From: Arctopsyche grandis | Lineage: Eukaryota > Arthropoda > Insecta > Trichoptera > Hydropsychidae | Length of the DNA: 64,000 nt | NCBI RefSeq assembly: GCF_051622035.1 | Contig: NC_135355.1 | Location: 23,862,486 to 23,926,485 of the forward strand | Direction of reading: 5' to 3' | Position numbers and translations under genes: made by a program | Notes under the pieces: generated by a model | Databases searched by the model: none | Seen by the model: only the letters and a program-made list of their open reading frames with translations | Told to the model about the DNA's origin: nothing | Shown here: positions 46,868-58,870 of the stretch, piece after piece | Position numbering within the stretch: position 1 is the stretch's first letter | Layout of the letters: each line of letters starts with the position of its first letter

Positions 46868-48189
46868 ATATACAACGAAAGCATTTAAATTGCAATTACC
46901 GCTTTGGTTAGTAAGTTTAGATAAAAAAAAAATATTAAGATAGAAAACCAATCCTTATAAACGTGGTGAAATAAAAAATTTGCCAAATAAATGAAAAATA
47001 GCACGGAAAAAAAATCCGTAAAAAAATATATTTTTGACTTTTAAAATTCGCTAGACAATTAATTAGAAGTATTTTAAAGCAATGAAATATAACAATTAAT
47101 AGGAAAAATATTTTACTATTGATTCCAATACTCACTTTGAGCGTAACAATCCTAAATTTTGAGTTAAAGACCGCAAAAGCCAAAAAACTGTAAAAATCGT
47201 GGATTTTTTTAAACGCTCATATCTCGTAAACGATCACCCACCAACAAAAATCAATATCATATTCGAATTCAGTGGGTCAAACTTAGTAAAGATTGGCTAG
47301 TCTCCGCTCTGGTAACTCAAAAACGTGATATTTTGTTGCTCAGTGTTATTAAATTTGAATACATGTTAGAGTGATTGTTGACACGAAGACATTTAATTCG
47401 AAAAATTTCGTGTATTTTTATGAATTTTACAAACGATCAATGAATCAAAAGAGAGTCGGAATGACACGCTGTAAATTTATTTTACAATTTACAAGATATT
47501 GAATTCGTAACTCTCTTCGTCGCCGAACTTTTTTTTGAATAAAAAAATTCCCCACATTTTCAAACGAAAATATGAAAAATTCTGAACAAAGGAAACATGT
47601 GTTACCCTCCGTATAATATCAGCTTTTTTACCATTTCTTGGTTTGTAGCGAAGCATAAAGGCGTGTTTTGTACATGAGACGGATTTTTATACATTTTATA
47701 ATGTATAATGTTTACATTATTTTCGACTATATTGTATTTCAATTTAATCAAACAATCGCTTCCTTTAGTAACTATGTACATATATACATATACCCGGTAA
47801 CGTCGAAAAACGGTTTCAACAACAAAACGTTTCACACCGTTGATGAAACAGACATTTTATCAATACATACATACATATAATATAGAACGTGTAATATAAT
47901 ATAATAATAGCCAATTTTCTCATAACAAAATGTATCTATTCAGTTTAGTATTACTTTGTATGCTACATTTATATTGGTTGAGTTGTTAAGATGACAAATT
48001 GGATTCACATTTCTTTTAAATAGACAGTAGACAGACCTACAATTATTGTATCGTATTGTTTCTTGGGAAAATATATTTTATTTTCGCATCACTTAAGATA
48101 AATACAATAAAATATGTACTTTTTACTATAGTATAAATTATAAATCAGCTATCAAACTTGGATTCTGAAAATCTTATTATTTATTACTT
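46868..48189. other. No gene seen
   Basis: AT-rich. Bases 47195-47340 (CGCTCATATCTCGTAAACGATC) look like a repeat fragment but cannot be assigned. Confidence 0.5.
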
Positions 48190-48286
48190 GTGTTGTGCCC
48201 GTTGATTTCAACGGGTGGTTTCGAAAAGGGATTGAAACACGATTAAAAATAAAGTTATATGTTATATATGGGTCTACCGCACGGGT
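48190..48286 (-). repeat. Helitron-like family B, 3' end fragment
   Basis: The hairpin CCCGTTGATTTCAACGGG (48198-48215) is followed by GTGGTTTCGAAAAGG. This is the reverse complement of the end at 57255-57300 with a degraded CTAG. The other end is not seen. Confidence 0.5.
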
Positions 48287-48665
48287 CCGAATTTGAAACG
48301 CACGAAAACGCAAATATCGGAAGGCAAAGATCGAAAATCGAAAGATCTTAAGTCGAAAGATTAAAAAAAAGGGTGCATGGTAAACGATACATACTCACTT
48401 AATTTGCGCGAGCAGGATATAACAGGAACAAGAGGAACAGGCTTTTCCTCCCGTATTCTGCACGCGCACATTAATACGGGAGGAAAATCCTGTTCCTCTT
48501 GTTCCTGTTGCATCCTGCTCGCGCAAATTAAGTGAGTATGTACGTGAATATATACCGTTTACCATGCACCCTTTTTTTTTGATCTATCGACTTAAGATCT
48601 TCGATTTGATTTGATTTTCGATCTTTGCCTTCCGATATTTGCGTTTTCGGGCGTTTCACATTCGG
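48287..48665. repeat. Foldback element, about 380-bp palindrome
   Basis: Two arms of about 180 bp meet at 48466-48480. The order on the left arm is CCGAATTTGAAACGC, CGAAAACGCAAATATCGGAA, CGACTTAAGATC complement, GGGTGCATGGTAAACG, CTTAATTTGCGCGAGCAGG, AACAGGAACAAGAGGAACAG and TTTCCTCCCGTATT. It is mirrored on the right. Half copies lie at 31240-31455 and 37890-38305. Confidence 0.9.
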
Positions 48666-48691
48666 GTTTGTGACGGGGACCGGTATAATAT

Positions 48692-48900
48692 GGTTACCTG
48701 ACAACTCGTTCACAGATTTTCCGTAAACTGTCTGTTCACCGATAACAGAAGGTCTGTGAAAGAGATGGCTGCATACGTAATGGCATAGTAAACGAGATCT
48801 TGGTGAACATACGGGGTGAGAAAGAGATGGCCGTATACGTAATGCCAGGAGCGCATTCTCGGTTTACGGAAAATCTGTGAATGAGTTGTCGTGTCACCGT
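48692..48900. mobile_element. Short MITE with long terminal inverted repeats
   Basis: The left end GACAACTCGTTCACAGATTT then TCCGTAAAC pairs with the right end GTTTACGGAAAATCTGTGAA then TGAGTTGTC, about 29 bp with one mismatch. GGTTACC and GGTGACAC extend the outside imperfectly. The interior contains a direct duplication around AAGAGATGGCTGCATACGTA. No frame. Confidence 0.8.
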
Positions 48901-49420
48901 ATAAAATGTATGTAGTAACAATAGATGAAGTTTTGTAATCATGCGAAAATTCGACCTCGAGATTTTGATTGATTTGAACTCAAAATCGATGATCACTGAC
49001 CATGTGTTCATGGTTTAGAAAAAAATGTGTGTATATTTTGGAGATAATTAGAATACTGTTAATCCTATGACATTGAAACAGTTTAAATTACTGAAATGCT
49101 TATCGTTACGACGTAATTTTTTTTTATTATTATTTTTAGTTTACCGGAAGTAGTACCTTATTATCCTTGTAGGTCTCCTCTTTTTTTTAAGTTTTAGGAT
49201 ATATGTATGTAATTATCTCCAAAGGCGCTCAATGGACTCAATTTTAACATGTAAAAGGTATGAAAAATTAAAAAACTAGTTTTTTTTATATTTCTACCTC
49301 AACTGGAAGTAGTATTTTTACTCTAGAAAATCATTTTCTTTGTGTTTTTCTCCAAAAGCTTTCGTTGTATTGAACTAAAATTTCATATGTAATTTTTTTA
49401 AATATAAATAAAATTTATTT
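48901..49420 (+). repeat. Dispersed repeat R1, copy
   Basis: TAGTAACAATAGATGAAGTT, TTGTAATCATGCGAAAATTC, ATCGATGATCACTGACCATG, then TTTTGGAGATAATT, TACCGGAAGTAGTACC, TTTACTCTAGAAAATC and ATTTCATATG. Confidence 0.75.
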
Positions 49421-50527
49421 TAAACTTTAAATTTAAAATAAAAAGTTCTATATATACTGTCCGATGCGAATGTTTACGCTAAGCAAATATACCGAAATAA
49501 TATACTGCCATTTATTTAATCAACTAATTTTTCTATCAGTGTTTTATATTGTTTATATGTAGGTAGGTATATTTATATGTAGAGATATTCCATTTAAATT
49601 GAAGAGCCTAATATTTTTTATTCGTAGACGTGAATCAACACAAGACGTTTTTACAGCTTAGATACTTTGAAGAATCGTTTTCAAAAATAAATTCAGAGGG
49701 AAAAATGTCGACATCGTGTTTTATAAGCTTCGTAAAAATATTTATACACCCGAAAAATAATATGGATATAAAATACACATATAAAACCCGTCCAAAATTT
49801 TATGTCTCATCGATAATATAGACTAGTGCATTTTTATAATAGGTAAAATAACATCGAATATACCGTGAAAATTGAGTTTTATCGAAAACATGACATGACA
49901 CGCGTCGCGGTAAATGACGCCGTCAAGTGAAGGACAAACTTAGGTTCAAAATTATGTTTGGTTTTTTATTCGGTGTGTTTATATTTATTTTGCGAGCGTT
50001 AAAAATGTAATGATGCGTTGTTAGCACGAATATGAGGAGGTTATATGAATAACGTATAAAAAGATAGCTTTGTCGGAAAAATGTCATCATGCATATGTCT
50101 CATAGTATGTACATACATGTGTAGGTACATAAATATATTAATTATATTTACGTAATCATATTTGTTATTCCCAAAAATCGCAATAAAACTTGTTGTTGTC
50201 TATCCGTTTGTACATATATGTACTACATACTTATTAGTTTCAATGGTATGATTATACTAATTGGATTTTGTATGAATAATAATTATGATATGACGGATAA
50301 TATTTTATGTATGTATATACATACAACTACTAATACTTATGTCTAATAGTGTTCATAGTAAGCGCGACAGTTTGTCTGAATGAAAATTAGACATTAGTTT
50401 GAATGAAAATTAGACATTAGTATGACCAGCGAAACTTCTGCGACTTTGTCGCAGCGACATTATCGAGACTATGAACAAGGCCTTAGCATAATTTTATCTG
50501 AATATATTTTTTTATGTAAAGATTATA
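49421..50527. other. No gene seen
   Basis: AT-rich with TACATACA microsatellites. A 21-bp direct duplication (GAATGAAAATTAGACATTAG) lies at about 50379-50421. Confidence 0.55.
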
Positions 50528-50965
50528 ATAGCCAGCAGCATAGCTCGGTCGTTAAGCTTCTGCTTTGCGTCGTGAGGTGCCGGGTTCGATCCCATGAGCT
50601 GCCCTCGAGTGAAAAATGAATTTTTCAGAGTATCCTGCTGGTCAAACCTGGATTTGTGACTCCAGGTTGATCGTTTCCTATCAGAGTTTGCCAATTTTCT
50701 CTGATTTTCATTTTTGAAACGGTTCCCGGTAAAAATTGGCTAAAAATCCTTCCTTTATACAATATGTCACCAATATTTGTGTTTGATTAATGTGCAATAA
50801 ATAGGTTTGTGTACAATTTCATAGATGTCTTATTGATTTGCGAGTTTTTCAGTGTCTCGTAAATCAGTGACTTGCATAATGAATAAAAAATGCTGCAATA
50901 TTTGTAATTGGCCAGGAAGGCGCATTGGGGTTGCCTGTAAGGCCTTCCTGGTATGCGTGTATATA
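50528..50965 (+). mobile_element. SINE-P copy 5
   Basis: The head is TAGCTCGGTCGTTAAG, with box B GGGTTCGATCCC. The body matches copy 1, and the tail pair CCAGGAAGGC/GCCTTCCTGG is intact. It ends next to a (TA)n array. Confidence 0.85.

Positions 50966-50966
<1 letters not shown>

Positions 50967-51052
<86 letters not shown>
50967..51052. repeat. (TA)n microsatellite
   Basis: Alternating T/A with one TGTA interruption, directly after SINE-P copy 5. Confidence 0.95.
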
Positions 51053-51053
<1 letters not shown>

Positions 51054-52574
51054 ATACTTACATAAATGTATTTATAAAACGAAGGCCTCAAAAATAGTCG
51101 AGGCTCAAATTGAGGAATAATTAACCATTAATTGTATACTTTATATCCTCTAAAACATTAAAAGATTATATAGTTATCTAGTAATACCACTAAAACTAAA
51201 TTTATTTATATAAAAAAGTTAGGACACGATAATTAACATATTTTATTACATTATAAAGTATTAATGAAGGCTTCCAGAGACCTGAAAAAATTTCAATCAA
51301 AACAATCCCCTGAAAAAATTTCAACAATTTTCCAGGTAAGGTATTTTATGAAAGAATGCAATTAACTTGAAAATAACAAAAGCTTTTAAATACATACATA
51401 CATATACCATAAAGAGAATATTCGTAAATTCAATAAAATTAAATGAAAAGTCGATTAAAATAGCTAAACATTTCACTGGATATTTTTGTTGAGCATTCAA
51501 GAGGATTAATTAAAAGAAACACGTATAATATTGAATATGTTATGAATATGTTGAGATTTGTCTCTGTGATTTGATATGATAAGAGTTTTACATCAATCAT
51601 TAATAAACATTAATATTCTTTCAAGAGCATTATTCCACTTAAACTACATACATGGAACAGTAAATCTATTAACTTTTAATTATAAAGCAATTGTTAATGT
51701 TGATTTCAATACATTTCATAATTATAACAATTTATATGGTCAGTAATTTTTAGTGATAATATTGTACTATATAGATAATAAACGGTCAGTAAATCGCTTA
51801 TTGTTTTTAGTATTTTCTGACAAGCAGAAACTAGTTGAGCAGTCAGTGACCGCCAATATTATTTAACTTGCTAATCATCTATTTACTGAACAAATCATAC
51901 GAATTTACTGACCAAATAAATACATCTCTTACATATGATACGAAATGTACATATTAAATTGAAGTTTTTTTACAAAACAAATAAGCTCATTCAATTTTTT
52001 TGCCGAGAAGGAAGTACAAATGTATAGTCATTTATAGTGAGTGAGATACAACTTTTCACGCACTTCTAGTTTGTATGGTAATCTGGAATCTCGCCCGAAA
52101 GTCATGAAAGCGCACGAGGAAATTTGGGAAAACGACCACGCGGGAAATGAGGACGAAGTGCGGCAAAATTCCTAGTTGTAAATTAGCCGTTGCTGAATAA
52201 TGAAAGTCGTTGTAAAAATACCGTAAAACCTCTCGGGACCATCATATTTTTATTTAAATCTCAACGAGCATGAAAACATCAAGTGAAACTCTGTGGCAAA
52301 AAAAAAAATACTTATTCAGAGCAAAGAGGCTGAAGCTTTGTGATGTTAATATGAACGACTCTAACAAACCACTACCTCTGTTGTGGTGATGTACAAATTG
52401 TAAATGTGATTTTACGTAATAAAATATGTTTTTCAATAATTGAAACAGTAAATTTCTCGGAATTTTTATTTATTAATTTACAACGTGCTTGCTAATTTTT
52501 CAATTATATATTCTGAAGTAGTATTTTAAGATTTTAAACATAAAATATTTAATTATTTCATAATTTATATAATA
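51053..52574. other. No gene seen
   Basis: AT-rich. Bases 51290-51330 contain a short duplication of CCTGAAAAAATTTCAA. No transposon ends or domains. Confidence 0.55.
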
Positions 52575-52805
52575 CTAGTATTTTTACTAGGCTTCTCCCG
52601 GTATTTGTTATTTAAACCGCTTAAACATCGCCAATCTAATAGTAAACAGTTAAATTTATTTGAATAGTTTTATTATATTTAAATTCATTCGAATATATGA
52701 TTATACAAATGATTGTTTTTTTATTAAATTGAACGTCAGGGACTCTACGAACTAAACAAACAAACATACATACATACAAAGTCTCTTTCTAAACTATATA
52801 TTAGA
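52575..52805 (-). mobile_element. Helitron-like family A, short copy
   Basis: CTAGTATTTTTACTAGGCTT at one end, AAGTCTCTTTCTAAACTATA with ATTAGA at the other, TAAACCGCTTAAACATCG inside. 231 bp, no array. Confidence 0.6.
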
Positions 52806-52849
52806 ATATCTTACGATCACATGTATATATGTACATATAGGCAGACTAT

Positions 52850-53075
52850 ATCAGGGGGGGGGGCTAAGGGCCTCACGATCTTATGGGCCTAGATTTTAGA
52901 TTTTAGATTATAAGATTTATAACATGGATATATGTTTATGTATCAAAAAAATTCCACTGTGAATCAAGAACAAGTAAATGGACTGGCGACGCTAAAAATA
53001 AATGTAAAGATCATTCTGAAATGCTATCTGATTTTGCTGGTGCTAAAGCACGAAAATCTATAGAGAGATAATTTA
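52850..53075 (+). pseudogene. hAT-type transposase remnant
   Basis: A G-run end (CAGGGGGGGGGGCTAAGGG-like) at 52850 is followed by a short frame ending in MLSDFAGAKARKSI. The phrase DFA.xKARK occurs at the very C-terminus of some hAT transposases. No opposite end was recognised. Confidence 0.4.
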
Positions 53076-53379
53076 AGGTATTCAGATTAGAGGTGTGTAT
53101 AGACTCAAGTAAACTCTCAACGACTTCTATTTTCAAAATAATCACGGAAACATGAAAAAATGACGATTTTCTGAAAAAAACGCCTCCCTCATTCAAACAA
53201 ACATCGCGGCGCGCTTTGTATCGAGACTTTCGAGCGAACGACAAGTTTGAGCCCTTTTTAATTAGTGAAAACATATCATCATGGACCCAAATAAAGTTCA
53301 ATATAATAATTTATGTTTTACAAAACTCTCTCCTTCAGCAAAATCAAAAGGAGTATATTTGTATTTAAAAATTTGACCA

Positions 53380-53522
53380 TAGATGTCTCTATGGATGTTA
53401 ATTGATATGTATTTATTCTGTTTAATAATACAAACGTATCTGTACAATGTTTCGGGCTATGGAGGCGCATTGGAGTTACTTGTTAGACCTTCCTGGTATA
53501 AATAAAATAAAATAAATAAATT
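53380..53522 (+). mobile_element. SINE-P copy 6, partial and decayed
   Basis: Keeps AGATGTCTCTATGGATGTTA, GGAGGCGCATTGGAGTTAC and CCTTCCTGG with a TAAATAAAATAAAAT tail. The head and the left half of the tail inverted repeat are lost or mutated. Confidence 0.7.
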
Positions 53523-53594
53523 CGTATTTACAAACAATATGCAGTATTACTTCATAAATTCATTGTTTCAAATCAAAGTATGTATTCATTAATT

Positions 53595-54150
53595 TTTACT
53601 TTATCTATGTACGTAGTAACAATAGATGAAGTTTTGTGATCATGCGAAAATTCGAATTCTTTTTGACTGATTTGAACTCAGAATCGATCACTGATCACGT
53701 TTTCATGATCTAGAAAAAATGTATGTGCGTGTGTGTGTCTGTGTATTTTGGGGATTTGGGGATTTGAAATTCTTATCGACAAGACATAAATTTTTAAGTT
53801 GATTGTAAATGGTATCTCCCCTTATATGTACATACATATGTAGGTGTCCTCTTTTTTTATGTTTTTGAATTCAATTATCACCAAAACCGCTAACTGAAAC
53901 GAATTAAATCTTTTTTACATGTAAGAGAAATAATAATTTTTATAACCTTATATTTTTTAAATACTTTTATCTGAACCGGAAGTAGTACTTTTACTCTAGA
54001 GAATCAAGGTATTTCTCAGAAACCTTTTTGGTTTATTGAACTGAAATTTCATATCTAGAAGTTTAAGCATAATACCAAGTTATGTATAAAATTTGGTAAG
54101 CATCCCTCAACCGAAAGTTTACTCTTGTTCGATTTTTCTATGTTTATTTT
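53595..54150 (+). repeat. Dispersed repeat R1, near-complete copy
   Basis: Contains the R1 blocks in order from GTAGTAACAATAGATGAAGT to GTGTGTGTCTGTG, GGGGATTTGAAATTCTTATC, GTGTCCTC, CTGAACCGGAAGTAGTACTT, TTTACTCTAGAGAATC, ATTTCATATCTAGAAG and TTTACTCTTGTTCG. Confidence 0.8.
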
Positions 54151-54780
54151 ACTTGTAATGTAAATTGTAATCTTTTATAACCTTATATTTTTTTTTACTA
54201 ACCTCTTATACGTTTCACATGGTTTTCGTTTAAGCGGTCATTTTTTATATCCTTTATCTCTTATCCGATCGTTTTCATACTTAACCATATTGCTCATTTT
54301 GGTCATTAATATAAGTTAAGGTATCATCCGCAATTACGATGGTGAAAAAATATCGTATTAGACACGTTTGAAAATACTGCATCGTATTACACGGTGACGT
54401 TTATCTGTCACATTCATCATTCACATCGGTAGTTTCATTACTTTTCGCCCTGCCATCTCGCTGTCAAATTTTAATTATTTAAACGCCTATAACTTTTTCT
54501 TTTTTCACTCTATATTTTATAAAATTTGTTTTATAGGTTCTCGTTATCTCTAATTTATAAATATTTATAGTTTTGTGGAGACTTGCTGAGCCAACGGTCT
54601 TGGGTGTTTCCACACCGGCCTTTATGCAGGGTGGCAAAACTGTTCAGTGAATCTGACAGAATGACGTTTAACCCATAACCTCAAATCAAAACAAACTTTC
54701 TAACCAATACAGGCTTAATATATGTATGTACACAGATCAAACAGTGATAGTTTTATTAGTTATCAGCTGATTAAAAAGTT
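54151..54780. other. No gene seen
   Basis: AT-rich. Bases 54580-54680 have a GC-richer stretch (GAGCCAACGGTCTTGGGTG) without an assignable family. Confidence 0.5.
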
Positions 54781-54836
54781 CTACTCCGGTTATTTATATT
54801 TTTACCTGAACCAGAAGTAGTGCTTTTACTCTAGAA

Positions 54837-56505
54837 CAGCGGTTCCTAACCTGTGGTACGCGTACCACTTGGTGGTACGCGAAAAAAATCAGTAATGGCG
54901 GACATGCAAGAATGAATGATTTACAATCATAAAAATAGAAATATATTTTATATAATTAATAAACATTATATACGTTTTCCTTAGATCCGGCATGGATTTT
55001 GAGTGCATTTTTAAATCTACCGCTTTGCGTTCCAATAAATAAATAACTAGAATTTGACACTTGAGAACAACTCGATAATGATCTTTCATGTTGCAGATAA
55101 AATTGAAAGTACAAATGATTAGAAAATTAGATTTTGGAATCTATGTATCGAAAATGATCAAACTGATGTATTTGAAACTTAACATAATTTCTTATCTAAA
55201 AACAGTATGTCTCGGGATTTACGTGAAAAAATAATTGAACATTTAATAGGGATGAAATCGTCTTTTACGCAGTACTTTCCCAAACCTTAAGGAGCAAACA
55301 ATGGAATTTGAAACCCCTTTGATAATGAAAATTTTCGGACAGCTACAAAGGAAAAGGAGAACTTGATTGAACTTTCAAATTATAGCATTTAAAAACTGAA
55401 TTCGAAATAAATAAGGTTATTAATTTTTGGCTAGGTATTAGTGAAGAATATGAACGGCTTTCTAATATAGAGCTTATTAGCGATAAAAAGTTTTTATTAA
55501 AACCATCATATATATAAATACGGTAATCTGTGTGTGTGTGTGTGTGTGTCCGAACATAATGAATGAATCGATAAAAATCGATAAATTCATTTTTCGACAA
55601 GACGACTTTGTCGCGACACGAACCGATCACCCCAATAGCCTGAATATAGGTCTAAATTGAGCTAATGGTCACGGACATCACGCCAAATCCAATTCTTCAT
55701 TTCGCCTTTTTTTTTAAACATTAATTGAAATATTCCTTCTCGCCATATAAAAATACGTTATTTTAATAATTTAATTTAGCGAGGTTTTGAACTATTTTTT
55801 ATATATTTATTTTCAATTAAATTGAATTCGATTTCAATTCGAGAAAAAAATTGATTTCCTTCACCGCGGGCGCCGGGAATCGAACCTCGGACCCTCCCGA
55901 ACGAACCACGAGCCCGCGCCGAACGCCATATCCTCGCCCAGAATACGAGTTGTAAATACACATCATATGTATATGCACGTAATTTGTTATGTGTAATAAT
56001 AATATTCAACGTTACGAGGTCAATGATCGTTTGTGTATAGTCGGAAAATATTACATTTTGTTAACGTTAACTTACAGAATTGAAAATTATTACAAATAAA
56101 GAATTGAAAACTATCTATGAGTGTCTACGAAAATAACGGTTCCGGTTCCAGATTTTTTTTTTAGTTTTATACGGGTATATAATAATTTTATACCCATGCG
56201 ATGATATTTCATCGGGCTATTCACTAGTTTATTAATAATAGAAGTGATAAAATAGTAGATAAATATATTTAGCTTTGAGCATATTATAATTTTGACTCCG
56301 CAAATAACTTTTTTTCCACAAAATTTCTTACCAATCTACATATTGCGTGTATTGTCTTCACATTCCTTACCATGCAAATACTATATATAATAATTACACT
56401 TGCAAAAACAAATTTCATGAAATACAATAATTTTTATATGGTGGTACAATTTAGCGCTATGTACTACCAAGTGGTACGTGAGTCAAAAAAGGTTGGGAAC
56501 CGCTG
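54837..56505 (+). mobile_element. hAT-2 element with transposase remnant and 8-bp duplication
   Basis: Terminal repeats CAGCGGTTCCTAACCT and AGGTTGGGAACCGCTG. Flanks CTCTAGAA (54829-54836) and CTCTAGAG (56506-56513) differ by one base. Subterminal mirrored motifs GGTACGCGTACC and ACCACTTGGTGGTACG lie just inside. On the plus strand at about 55200-55440, several stop-broken stretches read SRDLREKIIEHLIGMKSSFT, QYFPK and NPFDNENF, as in the SCAND3/ZBED-type hAT transposase. A Helitron-like element is nested at 55506-56227. Confidence 0.88.
55506..56227 (+). mobile_element. Helitron-like family C, copy 2
   Basis: Starts TCATATATATAAATACGG after A (55505). It ends with hairpin CGATGATATTTCATCG (56199-56214), then TTCACTAG, before T (56228). 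It shares about 350 bp with copy 1 (2337-2793), from CGGGAATCGAACCTCGGACC to the end. The minus strand carries GGTTCGATTCC at 55876-55886, an exact Pol III box B. Confidence 0.72.
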
Positions 56506-56759
56506 CTCTAGAGAATCAAGGTTTATTTTTATGTTTTTATCAAAAACCCTTTTGGTTTATTGAACTGGAATTTCATATCTAGAAGTTTAGGCTTAATACC
56601 AAGATATGTATAAAATTTGGTAAGCATCTGTCAACCGGAAGTGGCAGTTTACTCTTGTTCGATTTTTCTTCCACTATTTTTTTCGACCCCTTAAACATGT
56701 GTGCTCATCACGAAAAAATTCAAGTATAATTTTTGTATCAATGGGATGAGATTTTTTTT

Positions 56760-57300
56760 AAGAAAGGTGCGTAGTCGCGTATCTTCGGCAGTTGTCGGCT
56801 GTTGCGGATCGAGGGAATTGATTTCAATTGTCATTTCGGGGGGCGTACCACTTCGTAATTCGTAATTTCTAATTCGTGTATCAATTCTTTTCCGAAACCA
56901 CCCGTTTCAATTTCGATTTGCAGTAGCCTCGGGGTAATAGCCCTAGGGCGGCGGCGGCGGCCACCTAGGGGCGACCGCCTAAGGGCGGCAGCCGTCCAGG
57001 GGCGACGCCCGGGGTTTTTCAGTTCCGATCCCGATTTCTAAGTAATCGGGGATCTCGATTACTGTTTCAATTCCGGATCCCGATTTATTTTTCAGGTCTA
57101 AATCCTGATTCCTTTTTCATTTCCGGTTTTGGATTCCTTTCAGTTCCGGATACCGATCCCTGTTTCAGGTCCGATTCCCGATTTCTGTTTTAGTTCCGCT
57201 TCCGATTAATTATTCCTATACGTATTGTAATTTTTTTTTTAGTCATGTATCAATTTTTTTCCGAAACCACCCGTTGAAATTTCAACGGGCATAAAACTAG
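56760..57300 (+). mobile_element. Helitron-like family B with internal degenerate repeats
   Basis: The 3' end is hairpin CCCGTTGAAATTTCAACGGG (57270-57289), then CATAAAA, then CTAG (57297-57300) before T. The interior has a GC-rich block (GCGGCGGCGGCGGCC near 56949) and about eight degenerate units on the theme TTCCGGATCCCGATTTCTG/TTTCAG between 57016 and 57215. The 5' boundary is approximate: it lies where R1 sequence stops. Confidence 0.6.
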
Positions 57301-58194
57301 TATAATATAATGGGGTTGACCATTTTCGTGAAAGTTTGCGGACCGCACACGGTGTCTACGACCCCATAGTTCAAAGCCCCTGAGATATACGTATATAATT
57401 TCTATTAACTGAAATAAAAAGGAAGCGTATCCTCGGAACAAAGGACTCTGAGTGGTTCAATTGTGATATAAGCAGGTTTATACACCGATATCACCTAGTC
57501 TTATACGTGCCATTATTTTTATCACAAAAATGTAGTATTATACTTTTCGTGCTACACATAACAATCGTGTTAATTTACATTTCGACTTATATATATTTTA
57601 TATATTATATATTATTGCAAGTACTTGTATACATATGTACATATGTATATGTTAAAGGTTTGTATAAACCTACATACATATGTATATACGTACGTATATA
57701 TTTTCTTTTACGTAATAATGAACTCGTATATATTTAATACGTATACACGCGATATTGCGTTAGACGCGTATCTCGCAATAAACATTTTATTTCGTATTAC
57801 TATTGCTAAAATTGCTTTTCCGCCTTTGTCGATTTTTTGGTACACATTCAAAGAAAAAATATTGCATGAACGTGAAAAAAACTGAAGGAGATTTATTAAG
57901 GAAGACGGAGAAAACCCCTGATGTAAGATTGTCAATGCAACAAAAAATGAGATTGCGGATGAATTACAAACACTTACGATGTGTCCAGCCTATGAATTTA
58001 TCTATGTATTTGAGGAATATAAGAAGGTAACATAACAAAATTCGATAATTAAACATACATACACGTTCACACGTGTCGCTTATGGGAGAGTTTTCGATAC
58101 AAATTGAACGCAAATGTAGGGAAACTTACACAAACACAAAAGTTCTACAAGAATTATACTTGATACAATAATTATACTTCGTGAAGAGCATACA
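57301..58194. other. No complete gene seen; one protein-like stretch
   Basis: Bases 57919-58027 (plus strand) read NEIADELQTLTMCPAYEFIY then VFEEYKK before a GTAACA donor-like sequence. The acceptor-like CCTGATGTAAG upstream is weak. I do not recognise it. Bases 57315-57365 look like a transposon end fragment. Confidence 0.4.
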
Positions 58195-58654
58195 TGTTTA
58201 AGGGGTCGAAAAAAATAGTGGAAGAAAAATCGAACAAAAGTAAACTGCCATTTCCGGTTGACGGATGCTTACTAAATTTTATACATAACTTGGTATTAAG
58301 CTTAAACTTCTAGATATGAAATTTCAGTTCAATAAACCAAAACGTATCTGAGAAAAGCATAAAAAACCTTGATTCTCTAGAGCAAAATTACTATTTGCGG
58401 TTCAGGTAAAAATATTCAAAAAATATTAGGTTATAAATATTATAATTTCTATTACACGTGAAAAAATTTCAGTCTGACTGAGTTAGTGGTTTGGGAGATA
58501 ATTGAATTCAAAAACTTAAAAAAAAGAGGACACCTATAAGGGGAGGTACCATTTCCGGTCAACTTAAAAATTTACGTTGTGCCGATAAGAATTTCAGTAA
58601 CCAATACTAAGTTTCAGTGTGATAGGACTAACGGTGTTCAAAAAAATCTCCAAA

Positions 58655-58707
<53 letters not shown>

Positions 58708-58870
58708 GACACACACACAAAGACACACATTTTTTTCTAAATCATTAAAACGTGATAAGTGATCGATTCTAAGTTCGAATCAGTCAAAATATCGAGTTCG
58801 GATTTTCGCATTATCACAAAACTTCATCTATTGTTACTACGTACATATGTAGATAAAGTAATAAAATTGA
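58195..58870 (-). repeat. Dispersed repeat R1, minus-strand copy with (CA)n
   Basis: The reverse complement of the R1 order, from TTAAGGGGTCGAAAAAAATA through CTTCTAGATATGAAATTTCA and CACCTATAAGGGGAGG to AACTTCATCTATTGTTACTA. A (CA)n run of about 50 bp (58655-58705) sits where other copies have (GT)n. Confidence 0.85.

Larger units (their letters stand above)
54781..56760 (+). repeat. Dispersed repeat R1, copy split by hAT-2
   Basis: Bases 54781-54836 and 56506-56760 are continuous R1 sequence (AGAAGTAGTGCTTTTACTCT and AGAGAATCAAGG onward) when the hAT-2 insertion and one 8-bp duplication are ignored. Confidence 0.85.
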
